A DNA stretch of 64,000 nt from Rathayibacter caricis DSM 15933 (GCF_003044275.1 NZ_PZPL01000001.1:2914001-2978000); one strand, 5' to 3'; counted from the first letter of the stretch, positions 53,691 to 62,320 are shown. Notes: generated by a model from the sequence alone, not told the origin. A program made the numbers and translations.

Positions 53691-56600
53691 ATGGCTCGCG
53701 AACGCACGCTCAGTGACATCGCGCGCCTCGGTTTCGCCGAGCTCGGCGAGACCGGGGCGCGGATCGCGGAGGCGGAGCGGCTCGCCGGGCGGTCCCTGGG
53801 CTCCGTCGTTCCGGCGTTCGCGTCGGTCGCGGACCCGGATGCGGCGCTCCAGGCGCTGATCGATCTCCTTCGCAGCCACCGCGATCGGATGGACGCCGTC
53901 CTCGCCGACGACGACGCCCTCGTCCGGCTCCTGAAGGTCACGGGGGCGTCCTCGGGCATCGCCGACTTCCTGCAGCGGCGTCCGGACGAGTTGCGGAGCC
54001 TCCTCGATCCGGTCCTCACCCTGCCCGGCCGTGCCGAGCTCCGCGACGACCTCCTCGAGTCCGTGGGCGCCGTCGACGGTTTCGCGGCGGTCGGCGAGGA
54101 GGCCGGCTGGGTCGCGCTCCGCGTCCGCTACCGGCGACTCCTGACCCGCATCGCCGTGCACGACCTGTCGCAGGCCGATCCGGTCGCCGCGATCGACCGG
54201 GTGACCCGGGCCCTCGCCGACCTCGCGGGCGCGGCCCTGGAGGCCTCTCTCGCCGTGGCCCGGGCCGATCTCGTCGCCGGAGTCGGTCCGGGCCGCTTCA
54301 CGCGCGACGAGGTCGCCGCGACCCGCCTCGCGGTCATCGGGATGGGCAAGGCCGGGGCGCACGAGCTCAACTACGTCAGTGACGTCGACGTCATCTTCGT
54401 CGCCGAGGGCGACCCCGAGCACGAGCTGTCGAACGCGCGGGCGATCGACATCGCGACCCGGCTGGCCGTCCTCCTCATGCGCGGCGCTTCTGCGTTGGCG
54501 GTCGAGCCCGAGCTCTGGGAGGTCGACCCGAACCTGCGGCCCGAGGGCAAGCAGGGCGCTCTGGTGCGCACGCTCGAGTCGCACGTCACGTACTACGACC
54601 GCTGGGCGAAGAGCTGGGAGTTCCAGGCCCTGCTGAAAGCCCGTCCGCTCGCGGGCGACGTCGGGCTCGGTCAGGCCTACGTCGACGCGGTCGCTCCGAA
54701 GGTCTGGTCGAGCGCGTCGCGCGAGAACTTCGTCGAATCGGTGCAGCGGATGCGCGAGCGCGTCACCGAGCACATCCCGCAGAACGACGTGCACTACCAG
54801 CTCAAGCTCGGCCCCGGCGGCCTGCGCGACATCGAGTTCACCGTCCAGCTCCTGCAGCTCGTGCACGGGCAGACGGACGACGAGATCCACATGCCCGGCA
54901 CGCTCCTCGCACTCGGCGCACTCGCCGACCGCGGCTACATCGGACGCTCCGCCGCCGACGAGTTCTCGAAGGACTACCGCGCGCTCCGCCTGCTCGAGCA
55001 CCGCCTGCAGCTCCGCCGGCTCCGCCGCACGCATCTCATGCCCCGCGACGAGCACGAGCTGCGGACCCTGGCGCGCTCGAGCGGTCTCGCGCGGTCCGCC
55101 GAGGAGCTCCTCGTCCTCTGGAACGGCATCAAGCACCGCGTCCGGGGCCTGCACGAGCGCCTCTTCTACCGCCCGCTGCTCTCGGCCGTCGCGTCGCTCC
55201 CGGACGGCGGGGCCGAGCTCTCGACCGGGCAGGCGGAGGCACGGCTCGCCGCCATCGGCTTCACCGACGCCCGCGGTGCGCTCGGCCACATCGCCGCGAT
55301 GACCTCCGGAGTCTCGCGCCGCGCCAGCATCCAGCGGCACCTGGTCCCGGTGATGCTGCAGTGGTTCGCCGACGGCGCCGATCCGGACTACGGGCTGCTC
55401 GCCTTCCGGCGACTGAGCGACACCCTCGGCGGCACGCCCTGGTTCCTGCGCATGCTGCGCGACTCCTCCGGTGCCGCGAAGCGACTCACCACGGTGCTGT
55501 CCGGCTCCCGCTACGTCGGCGAGCTGCTCGACCGCATCCCGGAGTCCGCCGCCTGGCTGGAGGACGACGACGACCTCCGTCCGCGCAGCGCCGCCCAGCT
55601 GGCCGAGGAGGTCCGCGCGGTCCTAGCCCGTCACGACACTCCGGAGGCCGTCGCGGGCGTCTTGCGCGCCATGCGCCGACGCGAGGTCCTGCGGACGGCC
55701 GTCGGCGGCGTCCTCGGCCTGAGCACCATCGAGCAGATCGCGCAGAGCCTCACCGATATCATCTCGGCGCTGCTGACCGGTGTGCTGGCGTCGGTGCGCC
55801 GCGCGAGCGCCGACCGCCCGGGCGCCGACCTCGAGTTCGCCGTCATCGGGATGGGCCGCTACGGGGGAGCGGAGCTCGGCTTCGGCTCGGACGCCGACGT
55901 CGTGTACGTGCAGCGCCCCGGCACGGGGGAGCCGCGCGACGCCCAGCTCTCTGCGCAGTTCCTCGTCTCAGAACTCGTCCGCCTCACCGAGGACTCACGG
56001 CTGCCCTTGGACCTCGACGCGGATCTGAGGCCGGAGGGGAAGAACGGCCTGCTCGTGCGCTCGCTCGACTCCTACCGCGCCTACTACGCGCGCTGGTCAC
56101 TGACGTGGGAGGCGCAGGCGCTCCTCCGAGCCCGCGGGGTCGCCGGCGACGAGGCGCTGATCCGCGACTTCGCCGCCCTCGCGGACGGCATCCGCTACCC
56201 GTCCGCGATCTCGGACCGCGACATCCGCGAGGTGAAGCGGATCAAGGCGCGCGTCGAGAACGAGCGCCTGCCGCAGGGCGCCGACCCGAAGCGCCACCTC
56301 AAGCTGGGCCGCGGCTCGCTGAGCGACGTCGAGTGGCTCGTGCAGCTCCTCCAGCTGCAGCACGCGCACGCGATCCCGGAGCTGCGCACGACGTCGACCC
56401 TGACGGCTCTGCGCGTGGCCGAGGAGGCGGAGCTGCTGTCGGCGAGCGACGCCGAGCGGCTCCGCGCCGCCTGGCTGCTCTCCTCCCGGGTGCGCTCGGC
56501 GATGACGCTCTGGTCGAACCGGACGAGCGACGTGCTCCCGACCGACAGGATGCAGCTCGAGGGCGTCGCCCGACTCCTCGAGTACCCGGCCGGCTCCGCC

Positions 56601-56702
56601 ACGCAGCTCGAGGACGACTACCTCGGGGTCACCCGGCGCGCCCGCGCGGTCTTCGAGCGTCGTTTCTACGGTCCGGCCGACGGCGAGTCGACCACCCGCT
56701 GA
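53691..56702 (+). CDS. glnE: Bifunctional glutamine synthetase adenylyltransferase/adenylyl-removing enzyme
   Basis: The 1003-residue protein has two nucleotidyltransferase domains, each with the G-G-D-x-D pattern: GMGKAGAHELNYVSDVDV (residues ~217-235) and GMGRYGGAELGFGSDADV (~720-738). A helical domain follows each. One half adds and the other removes AMP on a Tyr of GlnA1. Its natural target would be the GlnA1 whose 3' end appears to lie next door (see the attL entry), not the GlnA2 encoded upstream, which lacks the Tyr site. The ATG is 12 bases past glnA2, so the two are co-transcribed. Confidence 0.96.
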   Translation: MARERTLSDIARLGFAELGETGARIAEAERLAGRSLGSVVPAFASVADPDAALQALIDLLRSHRDRMDAVLADDDALVRLLKVTGASSGIADFLQRRPDELRSLLDPVLTLPGRAELRDDLLESVGAVDGFAAVGEEAGWVALRVRYRRLLTRIAVHDLSQADPVAAIDRVTRALADLAGAALEASLAVARADLVAGVGPGRFTRDEVAATRLAVIGMGKAGAHELNYVSDVDVIFVAEGDPEHELSNARAIDIATRLAVLLMRGASALAVEPELWEVDPNLRPEGKQGALVRTLESHVTYYDRWAKSWEFQALLKARPLAGDVGLGQAYVDAVAPKVWSSASRENFVESVQRMRERVTEHIPQNDVHYQLKLGPGGLRDIEFTVQLLQLVHGQTDDEIHMPGTLLALGALADRGYIGRSAADEFSKDYRALRLLEHRLQLRRLRRTHLMPRDEHELRTLARSSGLARSAEELLVLWNGIKHRVRGLHERLFYRPLLSAVASLPDGGAELSTGQAEARLAAIGFTDARGALGHIAAMTSGVSRRASIQRHLVPVMLQWFADGADPDYGLLAFRRLSDTLGGTPWFLRMLRDSSGAAKRLTTVLSGSRYVGELLDRIPESAAWLEDDDDLRPRSAAQLAEEVRAVLARHDTPEAVAGVLRAMRRREVLRTAVGGVLGLSTIEQIAQSLTDIISALLTGVLASVRRASADRPGADLEFAVIGMGRYGGAELGFGSDADVVYVQRPGTGEPRDAQLSAQFLVSELVRLTEDSRLPLDLDADLRPEGKNGLLVRSLDSYRAYYARWSLTWEAQALLRARGVAGDEALIRDFAALADGIRYPSAISDRDIREVKRIKARVENERLPQGADPKRHLKLGRGSLSDVEWLVQLLQLQHAHAIPELRTTSTLTALRVAEEAELLSASDAERLRAAWLLSSRVRSAMTLWSNRTSDVLPTDRMQLEGVARLLEYPAGSATQLEDDYLGVTRRARAVFERRFYGPADGESTTR

Positions 56703-56720
56703 GCCGCTCCGGGAACGACG

Positions 56721-56752
56721 GAGGGCCGCCCTCCCGAAGGAGAGCGGCCCTC
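56721..56752. terminator. Terminator between glnE and the glnA1 3' end
   Basis: GAGGGCCGC and GCGGCCCTC form a 9 bp perfect stem. It lies between glnE and the convergent glnA1 remnant and would originally have served both. Confidence 0.75.
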
Positions 56753-56783
56753 TGCGATCCGACGTGGATCGTGCCGAGTCGGC

Positions 56784-56813
56784 TCAGACGCCGTAGTACA
56801 GCTCGAACTTCCC
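56784..56813 (-). other. Putative attL: 3' end of a glnA1-like gene left by integration
   Basis: On the minus strand these bases read K-F-E-L-Y-Y-G-V-stop, closely like the C-terminus of Microbacteriaceae GlnA1 (FELYYGV or YELYYGV). The residues before it do not match the family, so homology stops within about 24-30 bp. A tyrosine integrase gene begins its 3' end 120 bases further. The pattern fits site-specific insertion in the 3' end of glnA1, convergent with glnE, with the full gene rebuilt at the distant attR. Confidence 0.6.
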
Positions 56814-56913
56814 GTCGGTGATTGCCGGTGGTAGGCGACGGTCGGAATCAGCGTGATTTCGGGGATCTGGTGGTGGTGCGCGGTTGTCGCTGAGTGGCCA
56901 TAATCGGGACTCT

Positions 56914-56936
56914 TGCGGACTGGCTGCGGACTAGCG
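56914..56936. repeat. Short direct repeat beside the integrase end
   Basis: TGCGGACT occurs twice 11 bases apart between the putative attL and the integrase stop, where arm-type integrase sites are often found. Confidence 0.3.
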
Positions 56937-58193
56937 GTAGAGCGCCGCCATGCTCTCGACCGCGGCTCGACGCCTCTCCTGCGAGGACGACGACTTGTAC
57001 CCGCGGGTCATCTGCGACGACGAGTGTCCGATCAGCTCCGTGATGAGGTCTTCTGGAACGCCCGCTTCGTAAAGCATGTCGACGGCTGCGTGTCTGAGAT
57101 CGTGAAGTCGGATGGGCTTCGTGATCCCGAGCTCTTTCCGCAGGTCGATCCAGCGACGTGATGCCCAGTCGGGGTCGATGGGGTTGCCTACGGAGTTCAC
57201 GAAGACGAGACCGTTCCGAGGAATGGGGTTCGTTCGGATGTGCCGAAGAAGAACCGATCGCAGCGGCTCGATGAGCGGCACGTATCGCACGCCCGCCGAG
57301 GACTTGGGCCGAGTCAGGTAGAGAGAGCCGTAGACGTGGCGGTGCTCGAAGGTGGCAGGCAGAGTCACGTGGCGCTGCGGGCAGGCACCCGCGCGCCACC
57401 CTGAAGGGCAGGCAGTTGCGCCGGCACAACCGTGCTTCCAGGGGAAGCGCTGTAGCTGCCAGGACAGCTCGAGGCTCTCGCCGACTCGGTCGAGCTCGAG
57501 CCCGAGGATCTCGCCGCGGCGGGCGCCGGTGAACAGGAGCGTCGCCCACAGCGCTCCGTCCGGGCGCGAGACGAGTCCGCGGAAGGCAGATGCCGCCTCG
57601 TTCGCGGTCAACGTTGAAAGCTTGCTCGCCGCCTTCCTGGGCGGGTGCATGCGCTCCGCTGGGTTTCGTTCGAGAACCTCTTCGCGGACGGCGTCGCCAA
57701 AGCACACGGCCATGACTCGGTGCGTGTGGAGGGCACTGCTCGGTGAGCGCCCGAGGTCGAGTACGGACGTCTCGACCGCCCGGAGATGGGAGGGGGACAG
57801 CGTCTCGAGCGGGACCGAGCCGATTGCGGGGACGATGTGGAGTCGGACGGCGCTCTCGTACGCCTCGAACGTTTTCGGCTTCACGCGCCGGCGTGCGATC
57901 GTCTCAAGCCAATGCGCCGACCAGGACTCGACCGTCCAGGGGAGATCGGTCGCCGCTACCGACTCGCGCAGGAACGCAAGGCGACGGGCCTCGCGATCCG
58001 AGCCGATCTGCTCAGACATCGCGGCGACTGCAGCTCGCGCAAACGCCTCGTCCCTGCTGCGTACGACTTTTCGGCGCCGCTTGCCGTCGCTCGAGACCAG
58101 CTCGACCGTCGCAGTCCAGTAGCCGCGTGCGTCGAGGAAGAGGGCCCCGGTGCCGCGTGGGCGTCGCGGCATCCCGGATTGGTGATCGGTCAT
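56931..58193 (-). CDS. int: Tyrosine site-specific integrase
   Basis: The 420-residue phage-type recombinase has an arm-binding N-terminus (GTGALFLDARGYWTATVEL), a SAM-like core-binding domain (SWSAHWLETIARRRVKPKTF) and the catalytic domain. The catalytic residues visible are Arg in TGARRGE, HxxR in LHDLRHAAVDML, His in LIGHSS and the nucleophile Tyr in TRGYKS. An insert with four Cys and a His (HGCAGATACPSGWRAGACPQ) lies between the first Arg and the LTRPKS strand and could bind zinc. The gene lies at the element edge, pointing toward attL. Confidence 0.93.
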   Translation of the reverse strand: MTDHQSGMPRRPRGTGALFLDARGYWTATVELVSSDGKRRRKVVRSRDEAFARAAVAAMSEQIGSDREARRLAFLRESVAATDLPWTVESWSAHWLETIARRRVKPKTFEAYESAVRLHIVPAIGSVPLETLSPSHLRAVETSVLDLGRSPSSALHTHRVMAVCFGDAVREEVLERNPAERMHPPRKAASKLSTLTANEAASAFRGLVSRPDGALWATLLFTGARRGEILGLELDRVGESLELSWQLQRFPWKHGCAGATACPSGWRAGACPQRHVTLPATFEHRHVYGSLYLTRPKSSAGVRYVPLIEPLRSVLLRHIRTNPIPRNGLVFVNSVGNPIDPDWASRRWIDLRKELGITKPIRLHDLRHAAVDMLYEAGVPEDLITELIGHSSSQMTRGYKSSSSQERRRAAVESMAALYR

Positions 58194-58226
58194 GCAGGAC
58201 AGCGTCGTCGCCCTGCCGGTCGAGCG

Positions 58227-58475
58227 CTAGCTACGGCGCCACGCGAGGAACGCTCGCGCGGCATCGGAGAGGCTGTCCCCGCCACCGACGACGAGCTCGT
58301 CGCGCGTGACACACACGAACGTCGGCACGCCCTGGTAGTCGACGAGTCTGATCCAGCCGAGCTCCTCGCGCTTGTCGCCCATCCGCCACTCGCCGGGGGT
58401 GACGGAGCGGGAGACCATGCTCATCGGGGTCCAGTGGTGCGCCATGTCGGTGATCGTCGCGGGGACCACTGACAC
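58227..58475 (-). CDS. Hypothetical small protein in the element, up to 82 aa
   Basis: The protein reads MAHHWTPMSMVSRSV, then GWIRLVDYQGVPTFVCVTRD and a helical end. It contains no known motif. The start may be the GTG at 58475 (82 residues) or the ATG at 58445 (72 residues); neither has a strong ribosome site. It diverges from a lipoprotein gene with only ~47 bases between, next to the integrase. Such positions in prophages often carry immunity or lysogenic-conversion genes, but no function can be assigned. Confidence 0.5.
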   Translation of the reverse strand: MSVVPATITDMAHHWTPMSMVSRSVTPGEWRMGDKREELGWIRLVDYQGVPTFVCVTRDELVVGGGDSLSDAARAFLAWRRS

Positions 58476-58522
58476 GCCAGTCCGTCATCGCTATGCTCCG
58501 AGAAACAGCTTGGGGGTCAAGG

Positions 58523-58885
58523 GTGAAGAGGTTCGCGCCGGTCGTTCTGGTCGTGCTACTGCTGACAGGGTGCGCGGCGTCATCGACCACGTATGCCAGT
58601 CCGCAGGATCTTCAAGAGGCTTACTCGGATGCGGGCGGCACGTGCGACGACGCTACTGACGTTCCGGAGTCGATGACTTCCGAGGGTACGCATGGCGTGT
58701 TCTGCGAGGACGCCACGATGCTCCTCGTGTTCGATGACGAGACCGCCCAGAATCGATACGTGGCTCGGATTGGTGAGAGCGATGCTGCTCGATTGACTGG
58801 CAGCCGATGGATGGCGATCGCGATCAGTGACGAGGTAGATCTCGACAAATTCACGGGCAAGCTCGGGGGCGAAGTACAGAAGTAG
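58523..58885 (+). CDS. Small lipoprotein of unknown function carried by the element
   Basis: The 120-residue protein has a lipoprotein signal: Lys-Arg, a hydrophobic core (FAPVVLVVLLLTGC) and the lipobox LLTGC with Cys16. The mature part has two further Cys (GGTCDD, VFCEDA), a likely disulphide, and ends with a hydrophilic helix. The GTG at 58523 fits the signal; an ATG at 58493 would place extra residues before it. It is the only plus-strand gene of the element and is richer in A+T than the host genes. It is likely a cell-surface cargo gene, perhaps for superinfection exclusion, which is inference. Confidence 0.72.
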   Translation: MKRFAPVVLVVLLLTGCAASSTTYASPQDLQEAYSDAGGTCDDATDVPESMTSEGTHGVFCEDATMLLVFDDETAQNRYVARIGESDAARLTGSRWMAIAISDEVDLDKFTGKLGGEVQK

Positions 58886-58952
58886 GCCCTCGAACGTCTG
58901 AACCCGACGCGACCATTTTTGGGCCTGGGTGTTGGTGCTCTGCACACGCAGA

Positions 58953-58994
58953 AACGCCCCCTCGCCGCTCCCGAAGGAGTAGCGAGGGGGCGTT
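58953..58994. terminator. Terminator between the lipoprotein gene and the phage genes
   Basis: AAACGCCCCCTCGC and GCGAGGGGGCGTT form a 13 bp stem around 15 bases. It separates convergent genes. Confidence 0.8.
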
Positions 58995-58998
58995 CGTG

Positions 58999-59169
58999 TC
59001 AGCCGGCTGCGGGCTCGGTGTCGACGGCGGTGACGTGTCGGCCGGAGTAGCCGCGGACGTAGACCTCGGCTGCGGCGGCGGCCTGTTCGGGGGTGTCGGC
59101 GGTGGCGACGGTCGACTCGTTGTAGTCGGCGTCGGCGGGGTCGGTCAGAGCGATGATGTAGGCGGGCAT
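58999..59169 (-). CDS. Small phage-type protein, 56 aa
   Basis: This is a 56-residue frame with sequence MPAYIIALTDPADADY, an Ala-rich helix (TPEQAAAAAEVYVRGY), then SGRHVTAVDTEPAAG and stop. GGAGAA stands before the ATG at a good distance. It lies 14 bases after the tail-fibre-like gene on the same strand, and just before a terminator, so it is the last gene of that transcript. The function is unknown. Confidence 0.7.
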   Translation of the reverse strand: MPAYIIALTDPADADYNESTVATADTPEQAAAAAEVYVRGYSGRHVTAVDTEPAAG

Positions 59170-59183
59170 GATGGGTTCTCCGT

Positions 59184-59903
59184 TCAGGCGATGGCGTAGG
59201 CGGACATGAGGGCGTCCTGGTTCTCGGTGCGTGCGGGTGCGGTGAGCGCGCTGGTGTAGAGCACGAGCTCGTACCAGCGGATGCGGGTGTAGACGCCGCC
59301 CTGCAGCGCGAACAGGAAGTTCACGCCGCCGGAGTTGGCGTTGTTCGCGCCGATGTCCTCGGGGTTCGCGTTGACGGCGAGCGAGGATGGTGCACCGGGC
59401 GCGTAGACGGCGGTGAGGACGGTGCGTTCGGTCGTGGCTCGGACGGTGCCGACCTCGGTGCCGGAGTTCGCGGTCCAGTAGCCCTGCGCGTTCACCGCGA
59501 GCTCCTGACGGGGCGAGCCCGCGACGTTGTTCGTGTAGATGGTCGAGCCGTGGAGGATGCGCTTCCCAGAGGGGAGGGAGGGGATCGCGAGGACGTAGGA
59601 CGCGGTGAGAGCAGTACCGATGCCGCCGCTGTAGAGGAGGGCGTCGTTGACGCCGTCGCTCTCGAGGTACTTGTATCCGTCGGCGTCGACTCGGAGGGTG
59701 AATCCGTTGGTGCCGGTGAGGTTGGTACCTCCGGTGACTGCGTTGTTCCAGGGGGTGACGATCGATCCGATGGGGGCGTCGATGTCGGCGGCGCGGTAGC
59801 GGGCGACGTAGCCGGTGGCGAGGGCGGGAATGTCCACGGTGGGCAGGTAGGCGGCGTATTCGCCAGTGGGGTTGCCGGTGAGGATCGTGTCGATGGAGGA
59901 CAT
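59184..59903 (-). CDS. Tail-fibre-like phage protein with a LamG/concanavalin-type domain
   Basis: The 239-residue protein has a short N-terminal helix (SSIDTILTGNPTGEYAAYLP) and a beta-rich body, beginning with PIGSIVTPWNN, that reads like the lectin-type domain of phage structural proteins (VDADGYKYLESDGVNDALLY... RIRWYELVLYTSAL). It probably sits at the tail tip and binds the host surface. AGGAG precedes the ATG at 59903. The open frame continues upstream but overlaps the SGNH gene in another frame and is not coding. Confidence 0.7.
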   Translation of the reverse strand: MSSIDTILTGNPTGEYAAYLPTVDIPALATGYVARYRAADIDAPIGSIVTPWNNAVTGGTNLTGTNGFTLRVDADGYKYLESDGVNDALLYSGGIGTALTASYVLAIPSLPSGKRILHGSTIYTNNVAGSPRQELAVNAQGYWTANSGTEVGTVRATTERTVLTAVYAPGAPSSLAVNANPEDIGANNANSGGVNFLFALQGGVYTRIRWYELVLYTSALTAPARTENQDALMSAYAIA

Positions 59904-59910
59904 GGGGCTC

Positions 59911-61644
59911 CTAGGTTCCTGAGGTGGCCGTGCCGACGTGGCCGCCGGTCGGGGTGGTGGGTGCGGTGGGTGCGGTGTAGACGGTCGTGACGGACCCGGG
60001 GTGGATGTTCGTGCCGCGCGTGAACGCCAGATCCTTGAGCTTCGACTCGATGGCGGAGGCGATGAACGCGGAGCCCTTGTCGGAGGGGTGCTTGCGTCCG
60101 GTGATGCCGTCTCCGCCGTCGTCGGAGAGCATCGTGGCCGTGTCCCAGCCGGGCGCAAGGTCGAGGAACTGCACGGTCGGGAACGTCGCGCAGATCGCCG
60201 CGAGCTCGCCCTTCCACGAGGCGAGATCCGCGAGGTACCCCGGGTAGTCAGTCGTGGCGGGGGCGACGGGCGGCTCACCGAGGACGAGGACGGTGATCGG
60301 CTCCGGGTGCGGGATTCGGTAGGAGTCCACCGTGAGCGACGCGCCCGACGTGTGCGTGACGCGGACAGTGTGAGTGCCGGCGCTGCGGCCGCGGATGGAG
60401 AACACGGCGATGCAGTCCTGCGCAGTCGGCTGCGTCAGGTCGAGCGTGCCGACGGTGGTCCCGTCGACCGCGATCGTCGCGACTCCCGCGCCCGCCGCTC
60501 GAGCGACGAGAAACACGTCCACGCCGTTCCCGAGCGCGGTGCCACCGATATCCACGTAGCTGAACTCCGCGAAGGCGTTGGCCGTCGTCGTCGTCCACCT
60601 CGAGCCCGACGTCGACCCGGGAGTCGCGCCCGCCGTCGAGGTCGCGGTGCCCGCAGCGAGCTCCTTCGTCCAGCCCGCCGAGTACACCCACTGCGCGAGC
60701 GTGGACGCGCCGAGGGAGCGGGCGGTGAGCGCCGCCAGCGTGGCACGCCAGGCGTACAGGTAGCCGCGCTTGGACGCCGCCGACCCCTGAAAGAGGGTCA
60801 AGTCGTTGACCGTGCACACGACCGAAGCGACGCCCTTCGAGTACGTCTGCCACGCCCACTTGTTCGTCGTCGTCGCCGCGCTCGATGCCGGCTGGATCAG
60901 CAGGTTTGAGATGTCGCCGATCGTCCGGCCGGCGACGCCCTTCTGCGCGACGACCGCGAGCCCCATTCGCCGCTGGACCCGGTCGAACCAGCGTGCCGAG
61001 TAGCCGCCCGAGACGGTCCCGATCATCGCGTTCGCGGCGATGACCGTCCCGTTGGACTGCCCACCCGTACCAGTCGCCCAGGAATGCCCGAAGTCATACC
61101 ACGCGAGGCCCTCGAGCGACGGCGCGGGAGCCTGCGGGATCGGCGTGCTGATCGGTCCGAGATGAGAGGCGATGTAGGCGAGCATCGCGTCGTCGGGGAT
61201 GCCGAAGATGCGCAAATCCTTTCGGATGCCGAACACGACCCGGTTCCCGATGGACCAGGTGCGCAGCCAGGACTTGGACGTCCTGCGGCGGGTGAGCTCG
61301 CCGAGGACGTTCAGCGCGCCGAAGACGTAGAGGACCGCGTCCTGCCCGACAGCGAGGATCAGCTTCGTCTTCGCCGCGTTCATCACGCGCGCCAGGTACC
61401 GGCCCGACTTTCCGAGTCGCGGAAGCCTCGGTGAGGCATTCAGTTCGTTCTCGACCGCGCCGACCGCAGCCTCCGCGGCTGCGAGACCAGCCGATGCGGT
61501 CACGTCCGGGTGCTCGGCCAGCGCCTCGACGAACTGAGCGCGTACGGCCGCCTGTGTGCGAGTGCCAGCCTTCTCGATCAGAGTCGCCGCAGTGCCATCG
61601 CTCATCGCCTCCAGCTCGCCGACGAGGGTCATATTGTGCGCCAT
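59911..61644 (-). CDS. SGNH/GDSL-hydrolase-like phage tail protein
   Basis: The 577-residue protein has a helical N-third (residues 1-170), then an SGNH-hydrolase-like region. The nucleophile block reads YDFGHSWATGTGG, with GHS in place of GDS, TVNDLTLF fits the GxND block, and a C-terminal ITGRKHPSDKGS supplies the catalytic His. A jelly-roll insert (residues ~330-440) splits the fold. It may deacylate host surface polymers during adsorption. The ATG at 61644 overlaps the stop of the previous gene (TGATG), and GGAG lies before it. The tail-fibre-like gene follows after 7 bases. Confidence 0.7.
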   Translation of the reverse strand: MAHNMTLVGELEAMSDGTAATLIEKAGTRTQAAVRAQFVEALAEHPDVTASAGLAAAEAAVGAVENELNASPRLPRLGKSGRYLARVMNAAKTKLILAVGQDAVLYVFGALNVLGELTRRRTSKSWLRTWSIGNRVVFGIRKDLRIFGIPDDAMLAYIASHLGPISTPIPQAPAPSLEGLAWYDFGHSWATGTGGQSNGTVIAANAMIGTVSGGYSARWFDRVQRRMGLAVVAQKGVAGRTIGDISNLLIQPASSAATTTNKWAWQTYSKGVASVVCTVNDLTLFQGSAASKRGYLYAWRATLAALTARSLGASTLAQWVYSAGWTKELAAGTATSTAGATPGSTSGSRWTTTTANAFAEFSYVDIGGTALGNGVDVFLVARAAGAGVATIAVDGTTVGTLDLTQPTAQDCIAVFSIRGRSAGTHTVRVTHTSGASLTVDSYRIPHPEPITVLVLGEPPVAPATTDYPGYLADLASWKGELAAICATFPTVQFLDLAPGWDTATMLSDDGGDGITGRKHPSDKGSAFIASAIESKLKDLAFTRGTNIHPGSVTTVYTAPTAPTTPTGGHVGTATSGT

Positions 61645-61790
61645 CAACGGCTCCACTCGGCGATGTCGTCTTCATGGGCGGTGATCGTGATGCGGCCGTC
61701 GCCGATCGTCTTCAGCCAGACGGTGCCGGGACCGAGTTCGGGGGGCGGGGTCGGTCCGACCCAGAGGTTGGTGACGCGTGTTGAGGGCAT
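61644..61790 (-). CDS. Small phage protein, 48 aa
   Basis: The 48-residue protein starts MPSTRVTNLWVGPTPP, continues with PGTVWLKTIGDGRITITAHE and ends DDIAEWSR. It looks like a small beta-rich structural protein. AAAGGA stands 7 bases before the ATG at 61790, and its stop overlaps the SGNH gene start, so the two are translated together. Short proteins of this kind often precede phage tail-tip genes. Confidence 0.7.
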   Translation of the reverse strand: MPSTRVTNLWVGPTPPPELGPGTVWLKTIGDGRITITAHEDDIAEWSR

Positions 61791-62034
61791 GAGTGGTTCC
61801 TTTCGTGAATGAAACGGCCCCCGCCTGGATGGCGAGGGCCTACAGATTTCTGTGGGGAGAGAAGGGCGCACGCCCCGGTGGGCAACCGCCTCGAGAGGCT
61901 CGAGGAAGTGGGGGCAGGGGGTCCTCCGGATTTTTTGAACCCTTCGCACCCCCGAGCTCCCACCCCGGCGGTGCGATCGCTAGGGCACCTGAGGACTCCC
62001 CGCTCCGGGGTGGAAGCGCGCGACCATCGGGCGC
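61791..62034. other. Non-coding gap between phage genes
   Basis: This 244-base stretch has no believable reading frame. It holds a C-run patch (61813-61835) and, on the minus strand, GGTTCAAAAAATCCGGAGG near 61924-61942 that might contain promoter or terminator signals. Nothing more can be supported. Confidence 0.4.
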
Positions 62035-62295
62035 CTAGCGGGTCGCGAGGTGGGCTCGCACCTGCGCCTGCTTGGCGAAGCGGATGGCGCTGGTGGTGAT
62101 GCGTGCGGCGATCTGTTCGGCCTGCTCGATGAGCTCGCCCGCCTTGTCGTAGTCGTCGCCAGTGCCTGCTGTGTTCGCGAGGATGGCGTGCGCTGTCGCG
62201 ATCTCGTAAGTGCTGTCGTCGGGGTGGGTGTGGTTGAGCGCGTCGATCTGGGTGAAGAGCTTCTCGGCTGCTGTTCGGTGCTGTGTGGGTGTCAT
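62035..62295 (-). CDS. Hypothetical phage protein, 86 aa
   Basis: The 86-residue, mainly helical protein has the sequence TAAEKLFTQIDALN, then TYEIATAHAILANTAG and KAGELIEQAEQIAARI. The repeating helix pattern is like a small TPR-type or coiled protein, with no catalytic motif. AAAGGA stands before the ATG at 62295. It is preceded by the 341-aa gene after 25 bases in the same direction. Confidence 0.65.
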   Translation of the reverse strand: MTPTQHRTAAEKLFTQIDALNHTHPDDSTYEIATAHAILANTAGTGDDYDKAGELIEQAEQIAARITTSAIRFAKQAQVRAHLATR

Positions 62296-62320
62296 TGCTG
62301 GTGTCCTTTCGGGTGTGGGG

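Noticed and set aside
59904..60278. Upstream extension of the tail-fibre-like gene
   Set aside because: Pro/Ser/Thr-rich translation that overlaps the SGNH gene in another frame; the ATG at 59903 has AGGAG before it.
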